A DNA stretch of 42,500 nucleotides from Paulinella micropora (Eukaryota > Cercozoa > Imbricatea > Euglyphida > Paulinellidae), in the NCBI GenBank assembly GCA_019918135.1, contig WBZZ01003780.1:47501-90000 (forward strand), given 5' to 3'. Every line of letters begins with the position of its first letter. Within the stretch, counting starts at the first letter, position 1. Of the stretch, positions 10,101 through 17,724 are shown piece by piece. The notes under the pieces are model-generated. The model worked only from the letters and a program-made list of their open reading frames with translations. It had not been told where the DNA came from and did no database searches. A program made the position numbers and the translations under genes.

Positions 10101-11290
10101 TCACGGCTGCGCCCGTGAAAGCTCGGACCACTAAGCTAGCGACCCTATCTACCTCCTGCTGAAGCTCATCCGGGTCCTCCACTGCTGATAGGTCTGGGAG
10201 GCCATCTGGCAACAGCCCCGATATACCAGCTGCAAAGGTCTCGTCGTATTTCAACCTAAGCTTAGACAGCTCACTCTCCTTACCCTCAACTACCCTGCCT
10301 ATCAAGCGCTCTGCCTTGAATGCTTTGTACCTCTTTACCTGCTTTTTGGGGGGTGGCTGTCCCCCCCAGACCAGTTCCGCCCACACAGCTTTGTGGTCGG
10401 TATCAAGGTCTACCTCGTCGACGCCGAAGCTTGCCTCCTCCGCCAGCTCGGAAGAGACGCAGATGTAATCCAGTAGATGGCTTCGTCCACCTACATTTTC
10501 CTGCCTAGACCACCAATATTTGTCCCCCCGTGGTTGCGAAAACCCACTGAGATTGCGCAACCCCGTGGCAACAAGCATCGCAGCCAGCAACTCACCATTC
10601 TCACTCCTAACCCCTCTACCCCTCCCATCTATCTCGCCAAAGAGGCCCACCACTCCCTCCTCCCGCGCTATTCTGGCGGGCCCCAGCTTAGCATTAGCAT
10701 CACCAACCGTAACCACATGACCTTTGGTGGCGAAGTAGGAGACGGCCGCCTGCCACGCCTCATAGGCTGCAATAGATTCCTCTCGTTGATTTTCTTGGGG
10801 AAGTAGCCGTTGCCGACGAACACATCCGACGCCGTCGCGCTCCCAGACGACAGCCTCACCCACAATTGCTGTGGGTGTGGAACAGGCGCCTGTACAATGG
10901 TAGCGCACGGTGCCAGATAGTTGGCCACCAACGTCAAGACCCCCCCAAGAGACGCGAGCCCGCACCAGTTGCAGCCGCTTTGCCGAGGACTGCGAAGCCG
11001 TAGACTTGGAGCTTCTCCACCTTCTGCGACGATAGGTTGTGCTCCTGGACTCCGACGATCACCCAGCCTCGCTCCTTGTAGTGCTCCGGCCATTCCCCAA
11101 AGCCTGGGCTATCCGCACCCACTTTGCCTTGCCAATTATGTGAGGCCACCCTCAGTGGGAAGCCTTTCACAAATTGGGAAGAACGAAGCTGATGCCGATG
11201 CCTGCGCTTCGGTTGAGCCCGCCTGGAGCCCTCCACGGCCCATCCTGCACCCTCCGCCCCAGCTCCTCCAGCTCCCGCATCTCGCCCCAC
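7119..11290 (-). pseudogene. LINE ORF2: APE endonuclease - reverse transcriptase - CCHC, frameshifted
   Basis: Encodes the nicking endonuclease and reverse transcriptase of target-primed retrotransposition. The N-terminus (from about 11,180) has the APE start LRVASHNWQGK and IVGVQEHN; further on come VTVGDANAKLG and the terminal TDHKAVWAEL. RT motifs follow: LFVDLRKAFP (motif A), GVQQGSPLSPSLFN (B), and YADD (C) at 8781-8770. The C-terminal part holds C..C...C...H...C (CSPDCSSC...HFLLHC). Frame changes occur at a G7 run near 10,944, a C4 run near 10,797 and a T5G4 run near 8,380; the protein sense continues across each. The main intact block is 10,965-8,347. The start is not fixed: the frame overlaps the 3' end of ORF1, as is usual in LINEs. 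Confidence 0.85.
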
Positions 11291-12021
11291 TCCGCCAAGG
11301 GAGATTCACCGCTTGAGGCTTCGCCCTGGGGCTCGTCGACTTCCACGTCGAGCACCCAGTAGCCAAATCCCTGCTTGCGAAGCTCCCTCTGCATCTCTAC
11401 ATACTGGGCACCCCCCCGTGCAGCCCGCTGCTTCTCTCTTTCCCGGAAAGTCCTACCCGTCGCAACGTGAACCTTTCCCGTGAAGAACTTACGCTCCCGC
11501 AGCAGCCGCACCATCTTCTCCGCCTCCTCACAAGACGCACATTTAATCCGCAAATGTCGCCCACTACCTCTGCCCGCGAATTCCACCTCGACTTCCCCGA
11601 GACCGAGAATTTGGAGCTCTCGCGCCATGACCACTGTCTGAGAGACATGCGATAGCCCCCATACTATGCAACATCTCTTATCCAGCTCATTTCGTACCTT
11701 CCTCCGCCACCTCCTCGGTGGCGGTACCGCTTGCCACACGCCGTGACCAGACCTTTCCGGACGTGACTTCTCTTCCGAGGTTGGGGAGGGTGATCGAGAT
11801 GCAGCAGGATTGCTGGCTCTACGTGATTCAGGTTGCCCGTCAGGTACGCGAGCACTCGACCACCCCACCCCGGCCGAGTAGCCATCGCCACCCGCAGGCG
11901 CACTCCCACGGGGAACGTCTAAACCTGAAGGATTACCGCCTTGACCCATAGGGCCAGCACTAGCGGCCGCGCTCTTCGCATAAGAACCTGACATAAGTGG
12001 TATGGGACCCCGGTGCCGCAT
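11167..12021 (-). CDS. LINE ORF1 protein (RRM-like)
   Basis: An intact 284-residue frame upstream of ORF2. The N-terminal third is Gly/Ser/Pro/Arg-rich and probably disordered. From about residue 110 there is an RRM-like fold typical of LINE ORF1 proteins: CCIVWGLSH, then HLRIKCASCEEAEKMVRLL, then KVHVATGRTFREREKQR, matching the usual 'RPRLIKV.F.S.EEA...LL' and 'I..DLT..ER..R' pattern. It would bind LINE RNA as a chaperone. The C-terminus is acidic and overlaps the presumed start of ORF2. No zinc knuckle is visible. The start listed is the first codon of the open frame; a later ATG (MSGSYAK..., nine residues in) is also possible. Confidence 0.7.
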   Translation of the reverse strand: MRHRGPIPLMSGSYAKSAAASAGPMGQGGNPSGLDVPRGSAPAGGDGYSAGVGWSSARVPDGQPESRRASNPAASRSPSPTSEEKSRPERSGHGVWQAVPPPRRWRRKVRNELDKRCCIVWGLSHVSQTVVMARELQILGLGEVEVEFAGRGSGRHLRIKCASCEEAEKMVRLLRERKFFTGKVHVATGRTFREREKQRAARGGAQYVEMQRELRKQGFGYWVLDVEVDEPQGEASSGESPLAEWGEMRELEELGRRVQDGPWRAPGGLNRSAGIGISFVLPNL

Positions 12022-12029
12022 TGATCGAG

Positions 12030-12610
12030 TTGTAAACTCGATAAATGAGGACCCAGGTGGGGTTATTTAAAGCTCAACCCTTAAAAAGCATACGTGTACG
12101 TATGTATAGGAATACACACAAACACTCACCTGCATCCGTAACCAGGCACGAGGCAGACCCGCTGTGCATCATCGAGGTAGGTGTCGTGGCAAACCACCCT
12201 GCGTCCGATAAACGCTGCAAGTGAGTCATATACCGAGAGCACAGAGTGACAGGCCCGTGCACGTGTACCCACCACCCCATAACCCTCCGCCAGAGCAACC
12301 CCATGGCATCCGCAGGATGAGCACGAAGAGTGCTGAGAGAGAGGGTGAGCCAGGAGCCCCGCTCCGGTCCGTCGTTACTTTGGTCATTTAGTCGTTTCAA
12401 GGCTTGTGGTAAGGTGTAGGGCCTCTCGCCTTCGTACAAACTCCGACCGACAGTAGTTTGGTTGACCATCCTTCGCGGTGACCCTCTGAACACAACCCCC
12501 TCCCCCAGTGCCCACCCCTTGTGATTCCAGAGGCCACCCCGAGCCAAGAGCCATGAGTATGATGAGCAACTCACATGAGTTACTCTCAGTAATTGGGACC
12601 CATCTCATAA
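12030..12610 (-). repeat. LINE leader-like repeat, copy 1
   Basis: The segment immediately upstream of ORF1 (minus strand). It is shared, at moderate identity and in the same order, with 13,060-13,860: GGGGTTATTTAAAGCTCAACC, a block around CACCCTGCGTCCGATA, CTCCGCCAGAGCA, CCATGGCATCCGCA, TTTCAAGGCTTGTGG and CCGACAGTAGTTT. Because it abuts ORF1 it is best read as the LINE 5' UTR; the second copy would then be a fragment of another LINE. It could instead be an independent repeat into which the LINE inserted. Confidence 0.55.
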
Positions 12611-12702
12611 ATCAATGGAACGCTTATCGTGCGCCCCTCATAGGCTCAGCCCGCCCATGTGAAAGCTAGGCCTCGCCCAAAGCAAAGCAAAGCAAAGCAA
12701 CA

Positions 12703-12703
12703 A

Positions 12704-12770
<67 letters not shown>

Positions 12771-12810
12771 AAAAAAAAAAAAGAAAAAAAGAGAGAGAGA
12801 GAGAGAGAGC
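12703..12810. repeat. Poly-A tract with GA repeat
   Basis: An A run of roughly 80 nt with few G interruptions, followed by (GA)n. The adjacent 12,811-13,059 has no gene I can support. Confidence 0.9.
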
Positions 12811-13059
12811 GAGCGAAATCGAGGCCGCCGTGGCTCGCCCGCAATCCAGCTGGGTGCACCTCGTCACAACCACTCATCGGCGTGAGCTCATAGCTGTGTA
12901 CGGCATAGGTACAAGAGCAAGAGGAGAAACAGTGTGCCAGCGTGGATGTGTGGGTGAGGCAGTGCGGTGAGGCAAAGCAGCGATGCCAGTCGAATCCCTG
13001 GAGACGGAACCTAGCATCAAAAACATCGTATAAGTCTACCCCAGGCCTCCATCCACCGA

Positions 13060-13860
13060 GTGGTGAGCTCGATAAAAGAAGACCCGAGTGGGGTTATTTA
13101 AAGCTCAACCCTTAAAAAAGCATAAACATGTACGCCGCCAGGAACCCAACAACAATAACATAGCAGCCAGGAACCCAACAACAATAACATAGCAGCCAGG
13201 AACCCAACAACAATAACATAGCAGCCAGGAACCCAACAACAATAACATAGCAGCCAGGAACCCAACAACAATGACATAGCAGCCAGGAACCCAACAACAA
13301 TAACATAGCTTCCGTAACCAGCCTTCAGGAACCCGCCTCAGTTACCCGCCCCCGTAACCAGGTCAGAGACGTGACGTACTATGCATCATTGAGGTGTCGT
13401 GGCAAGCCACCCTGCGTCCGATAGAAGCTACAAAAGAGTCATCTACCGAGAACACTAAGTGACAGGCCCGGTCACATGCACCCAACACGTCCCGACCCTC
13501 CGCCAGAGCATCCCCATGGCATCCGCAAAGTGAGCACGAGGGGTTCTGGGAGAGAGGGTGAGTCAGGAGCCCCGCGTCCAGGCAGTCGCTACTGTGGCAG
13601 TTGAGTGATTTCAAGGCTTGTGGAAATGTGTGGAGCCTGTCGCCTTCATTCCCACTCATACCGACAGTAGTTTAGTTAACCAACCTGTCCAGTGGCCCAC
13701 TGAGCCCAACCCCCTCCCTCAGATAACCCCCACCCCCCGCACCCCGAGTGATACCAGAGGCCACCCCGAGCCAAGAGCCGTGAGCGTGGTGAGAGAGCTT
13801 CTCTCAGTAAAAGTTTCCGTCTCATGAATCAGTGGAGCACTGATTATGTACCCCTCATAA
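13060..13860 (-). repeat. LINE leader-like repeat, copy 2 (diverged, with insertion)
   Basis: Diverged second copy of the 12,030-12,610 repeat, interrupted by the 29-bp tandem array at 13,140-13,313. It ends shortly before the next AAT tract. No ORF1 or ORF2 follows on its 3' side, so it is a fragment. Confidence 0.6.
13140..13313. repeat. 29-bp minisatellite, six copies
   Basis: Six near-perfect tandem copies beginning at 13,140, 13,169, 13,198, 13,227, 13,256 and 13,285. The unit begins AGGAACCCAACAACAATAAC. One copy has a single substitution (AATGAC). Confidence 0.95.
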
Positions 13861-13932
13861 CAAGCTGCCAACGGCCCCAACCCCGCCGTGTGGCGGTGAC
13901 ACCCAACCATGTATTGGTGCCCCCCAAAATAA

Positions 13933-13997
<65 letters not shown>

Positions 13998-14265
13998 GTG
14001 CTTCTCTGTCAATGGCTGATGCATTTCTGCACATGCGCCTCCATCGTCTCACCCGTGAGGGGAGTACGAAGAATTGACGATAAGCTCTAATGACACCCCC
14101 GCAAGGGCAGTTCCAACACTTCCAGACGGGCCGGTATGTTCAATGAAAATACTGGTCCAGAAATAGACCGGTATGTTCAATGAAAATACTGGTGGCACCG
14201 ACGGGAATCGAACTGGCGACAGGGCCCAGATGGTAGAACTTGACCACTGGGCTATCACGGTGTCC
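13998..14265 (-). mobile_element. tRNA-derived SINE, copy D (full length)
   Basis: 268 bp, with both boxes and the duplicated internal motif intact. Nearly identical to copy A, including the CCAGAAATAGACC spacer between the duplicated motifs. Confidence 0.85.
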
Positions 14266-14350
<85 letters not shown>

Positions 14351-14530
14351 GTGTATAGTGTATCTCCTGCCAATTGCTGAGCCAAAAGGCCATGTGCATC
14401 CAGTCCTCCATTCCATAAGGAAAGTCTCCACACCAATCGGTGGAATAAAGGAAGTGACGGCATATAACATTACTCTAGGAGCTTTATACCAATCAGCCCA
14501 TGGAAAGGACCGATGGCCTATGTACTCCCT
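14351..14530 (-). mobile_element. 174-bp ATT-tailed retroposon unit, copy 2
   Basis: Essentially identical to 6,515-6,688 apart from a duplicated GTGTATA at its tail end. As in the other locus, it lies just upstream (minus strand) of a SINE copy. Confidence 0.7.
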
Positions 14531-14531
14531 A

Positions 14532-14571
<40 letters not shown>

Positions 14572-14592
14572 TAAGGACGGATGTTTGTGTAG

Positions 14593-14892
14593 GTGGATAA
14601 CGATTTGAGGGAGCAGCACGTTGTGTTCTGGTTGTCACTACAAGCATTCATCACAGGAAAGTTCGACCAAAGTAAGAGAGGGGAAGTTCACAACAAAACC
14701 GTAGAACGTGTATGGCGGCACGTTGAAAGTGCTCTGGAAGCACTCGTCCCGTCAACGAAAATACGAGCAGCCTCATGGCGTATCCAAGAAGTGTTTATGA
14801 CAAAGTTGTTGTGTGTCCCTGCGCCGTCCCTCGAGGTGACACTCAAGACAATAGCAAACGATGCAGTTACATGGTTCCATGGACGGGAATAG
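14593..14892 (+). CDS. Possible first exon or small ORF upstream of the Ulp1-like gene
   Basis: An open frame of about 99 residues beginning just after the AAT tract, directly behind a GTAG that could be an acceptor. It is mixed hydrophobic and charged (REQHVVFWLSLQAFITGKF..., ending ...DAVTWFHGRE) and looks protein-like in composition. I recognise no family. It lies on the same strand as the Ulp1-like gene and could be its upstream exon, but I find no good donor at its 3' end. Confidence 0.35.
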   Translation: MDNDLREQHVVFWLSLQAFITGKFDQSKRGEVHNKTVERVWRHVESALEALVPSTKIRAASWRIQEVFMTKLLCVPAPSLEVTLKTIANDAVTWFHGRE

Positions 14893-14984
14893 TTTAGCAC
14901 AAAATCGCTGATCACGTCAAGACAAGCACAGAAATGATAATAAATTTCTCTCACAACCTGCTACAATGATCACGTCATCACTAC

Positions 14985-15235
14985 ACAAGCTGGATTGAAT
15001 TTTTCTGATGCTCGCTAATTGAACACAACAAATCACAACACAAGTTGGATTTAATTGTTCTGATGCTCGCTAATTGAACACGACAAATTGCGAAAACCTA
15101 TAATGTATCTTCAATAGGATAGGATATACTTGGACAGGCAGTATCTATGAAAACCTATAATGTATCTTCAATTGGATAGGATATACTTGGACAAATTGCA
15201 AGGGCAGTATCTATGAAATAATTATTTTTTTCATT
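14985..15235. repeat. Two short local duplications upstream of the Ulp1-like gene
   Basis: The segment TTCTGATGCTCGCTAATTGA occurs twice about 55 bp apart. A segment of about 70 bp around CCTATAATGTATCTTCAAT / GGATAGGATATACTTGGACA also occurs twice. This stretch (14,893-15,258) otherwise has no gene and is the likely 5' region of the next ORF. Confidence 0.8.
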
Positions 15236-15258
15236 AATTGTTGTTCTGCATATTGTGA

Positions 15259-17592
15259 ATGTGTGTAAGTAAAGGTTTTTGGCCGTACAGGATAGTAATT
15301 CGTAAGAATGGTAGCTTGTTACCAAAAGTTGTCCTTCATGCAAATGCGTTACAACTATTGTGCTTGCTTGGTATTGACAAGCAGGTGAGGGAGCAGAGGG
15401 AGCACTTGTGCTGCTGCCGCGAAATCTTAATTACACGCAGCAGTGTCTTCTGTCCTACATGTGCGAGACCACTGTTTTGCGAGGAACATAGAAAGAAGCT
15501 AAGCAGCACATTCCACAACATTCTGCCTGGCACGGAACTGCCTGCACAATTTCCATGCTCCAGAGGTACTTGCCGCTCGCGGGCAGGAGCCAGGAACGAA
15601 GCTGTGAAGACTCCGTTGCACCGCATCGCTGTTTTCTACACTGTGCCTACTCCCATGCAGTGCGACACTTGGACGACTTCAGAGGCACGTTCTGCTACAG
15701 CGAGTACTGACCACTTCCTGTCCCTGGAGAACTTGTTACGTGTGTTGCGACAAGCAGAGAGTCAAGCGAGCAACAAGGGAGGTTCATTGCAGGTTCGGTT
15801 ACACCTTGCGTCTCAGACGCAGACTAGCATTGTTATGAGTAGCAAGTATCTGAAGGAACTGAACTCACCGACAAAATTCCTGGATGACAACATTACGCTG
15901 TTATTGCTGCAGCGTCTGGATAAAGACCTGTACACCAGCAACGATTATCTATTTCCTGTCAGCTCCGGCTTAAAGATTTTCCCGGTTTACGAGAAGCATG
16001 TGACTGCGTCTGGTGATCAGAACAAGACTGGCTTTAACAAATCATTCATGAGGATGGACCTCATCAGGTCGTTATGTTTAGCTTCAGATCATCCTTGGAG
16101 AGTTCTGGCATGGCCAGTTAGTATCCCTGCGCACTTTGTGGCCACCATGATCCTAGTATACGAGACAGATGCGAGTTACTATTTCTGGTGTTTACATATT
16201 GATCCTGTGTACGGGTTCCTCTACGAGGGAGAAACTGTCAATAGTTTGCATGAGCTATGCGCTGACGTGTTGAGTGGTTTTGCAAAGCAGTCAACTGCAC
16301 AAGCTTTCCAGAAACTTATTAATGTCCCAGACAATGCAAAGCAACAGCACAACGTAGATTGTTTGTTGTATGTTGGGCATGCACTGGCTGCGATTGGACA
16401 ATCTTTTCGGAAAATGACGTCACAGAAGAAAGCCGTACTGAATGTGGACTATGAAAACTGTGCACAACAGTTTCTTCAGGATATTCAGGAACAGATCACA
16501 ACGAGATGGACCAAAAAGGCTGGTCAGAAGCAACATTTTCTGCGACTACAAGCACAACAGGCTTTGTTAGAATTGTGTAACACATCTCTGTTGCCAACTT
16601 TGATGCAAAAGATCAAGCAGTGGATAAATGCTTCGGATAGGGGGTTGCACATTGTGGTGCTGTGCTGCTTTGATGTCTTCGCTTCTTCCGGTTCTTCCTC
16701 TTCCTCTTCTTCCTCTTCTTGCTCTTCTTCCTCTTCTTCCTCTTCTTCCTCTTCTTCCTCTTCTTCCTCTTCTTCCTCTTCTTCCTCTTCTTCCAGATCT
16801 TCCAGATCATCTTCTTCTTCCTCTTCTTCCTCTTCTTCCTCTTCTTCCTCTTCTTCCTCTTCATCCTCTTTCACTTCTTCTTCTTCTTCTTCTTCTTTTT
16901 CTTCTTCTTTTTCTTCTTTTCCTTCTTCTTTTCCTTCTTCTTTTTCTTGTTTGTCTTCTTTTTCTTCTAAAACTACTTCGGCTCCTGGCCCCTCTGCTCC
17001 ATATTGTTCTTCTCCTTTTCCCGATTCTTGTCTGTCTCGTAATGCTCTTCCTCCCCTTCCTCTCCTTGTTCCTTTTGTTCCCCTGCCTTCTCTGCCTCCA
17101 CCTCTTGTTCCTGTGTCTTCCTCTTCTTACTCTTCATCCACTTCTTCCTCTTCATTCTCTCCATCCTCTTCTTCCTCTTCTTCCTCTTCTTCCTCTTCTT
17201 CCTCTTCTTCCTCTTCTTCCTCTTGTTCGTCTTACGAAGTTGGGGAGGCCAAGGCAAGGTTACAACATCAGCCCCCATCTGGAACGACCGTGACGCGTGT
17301 AAGGAAGCCAAACAATGGAACCACCACAAGCATAAAAAGTACTGACCATAACAAAAGAACGACACGCCAGCACACGACGTTAGTCTGGAAAAAAAACGTG
17401 ATGAGCGGATGTAATAATAGGAAGGACACATACTCACATCAAAACCCCCCAGATGATGATCAGCAAGCGAAAACAACGACACGCTGGTTGTTAAGGTCAA
17501 ACACAAAAGCATCTACAGGTGCTGCGACAACGACCAAGAGGAGGAAGAAAAACACTATGGATAACAATTCCAAGGTCAATCACATTCGCTGA
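15259..17592 (+). CDS. Ulp1-like (C48) cysteine protease with poly-Ser region
   Basis: A 777-residue frame. Residues about 45-85 hold a Cys/His cluster (HLCCC...CPTC...CEEH), probably zinc-binding. Residues about 190-400 match the Ulp1/SENP (C48) peptidase pattern. An early SSKYLKEL...FLDDNITLLLL corresponds to the family's 'L...YLND..I' start. His292 lies in VSIPAHFV, Asp315 in HIDPVYG, Gln363 and Cys368 in QQHNVDCLLYVG. The usual Gly after the catalytic Cys is Leu here. Such enzymes cleave SUMO or ubiquitin-like modifiers and are often carried by DNA transposons. After residue about 475 comes a long Ser tract from TCTTCC repeats, then a basic Thr/Lys/Arg-rich tail. It lies directly upstream of the Cys-rich gene on the same strand. 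The ATG chosen is the first in frame; a spliced 5' exon is possible. Confidence 0.7.
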   Translation: MCVSKGFWPYRIVIRKNGSLLPKVVLHANALQLLCLLGIDKQVREQREHLCCCREILITRSSVFCPTCARPLFCEEHRKKLSSTFHNILPGTELPAQFPCSRGTCRSRAGARNEAVKTPLHRIAVFYTVPTPMQCDTWTTSEARSATASTDHFLSLENLLRVLRQAESQASNKGGSLQVRLHLASQTQTSIVMSSKYLKELNSPTKFLDDNITLLLLQRLDKDLYTSNDYLFPVSSGLKIFPVYEKHVTASGDQNKTGFNKSFMRMDLIRSLCLASDHPWRVLAWPVSIPAHFVATMILVYETDASYYFWCLHIDPVYGFLYEGETVNSLHELCADVLSGFAKQSTAQAFQKLINVPDNAKQQHNVDCLLYVGHALAAIGQSFRKMTSQKKAVLNVDYENCAQQFLQDIQEQITTRWTKKAGQKQHFLRLQAQQALLELCNTSLLPTLMQKIKQWINASDRGLHIVVLCCFDVFASSGSSSSSSSSSCSSSSSSSSSSSSSSSSSSSSSSSSRSSRSSSSSSSSSSSSSSSSSSSSSFTSSSSSSSFSSSFSSFPSSFPSSFSCLSSFSSKTTSAPGPSAPYCSSPFPDSCLSRNALPPLPLLVPFVPLPSLPPPLVPVSSSSYSSSTSSSSFSPSSSSSSSSSSSSSSSSSSSSCSSYEVGEAKARLQHQPPSGTTVTRVRKPNNGTTTSIKSTDHNKRTTRQHTTLVWKKNVMSGCNNRKDTYSHQNPPDDDQQAKTTTRWLLRSNTKASTGAATTTKRRKKNTMDNNSKVNHIR
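16690..17226 (+). repeat. (TCTTCC)n coding minisatellite (poly-Ser)
   Basis: Two blocks of TCTTCC hexamers (about 16,690-16,920 and 17,110-17,226), with degenerate TTCTTTTCC between, inside the Ulp1-like ORF. The reading frame stays open through the array. The opposite strand gives spurious poly-Glu or poly-Lys frames. Confidence 0.9.
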
Positions 17593-17724
17593 GGCTAGAC
17601 TATTACAAAAAATTAGTGCATACAACAACCTAGGTGTTGTACGATACTATTATAAAACCATTCTTGCTACCTGTACACAAAAGGGAAAATTACCGGATTT
17701 AATATTGACTAATACTTACTCTAC

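Larger units (their letters stand above)
7109..12610 (-). mobile_element. Non-LTR retrotransposon (APE-type LINE) with ATT tail
   Basis: A minus-strand element with leader (about 12,610-12,022), ORF1 (12,021-11,167), ORF2 (about 11,290-7,119) and a very short 3' end that passes straight into (TAT/ATT)n at 7108. APE endonuclease, reverse transcriptase and a C-terminal CCHC region are all recognisable. There is no LTR and no RNase H. The microsatellite tail resembles that of I-type elements more than the poly-A tail of mammalian L1. The 5' boundary is uncertain; it rests on a repeat shared with 13,060-13,860. Three frameshifts in ORF2 argue that this copy is inactive unless they are sequence errors. 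Confidence 0.85.
13934..14572. repeat. Three (AAT)n tracts flanking SINE D and the 174-bp unit
   Basis: Tracts at 13,934-13,997, 14,266-14,350 and 14,531-14,572. Same tail-to-head arrangement as at 6.2-7.1 kb. Confidence 0.95.

Noticed and set aside
13140..13313. CRISPR-like array (29-bp repeats)
   Set aside because: Units are directly adjacent with no spacers; the genome is eukaryotic; a minisatellite.
16524..16874. Minus-strand acidic poly-Glu protein
   Set aside because: Antisense of the TCTTCC array inside the Ulp1-like ORF; no other domain.
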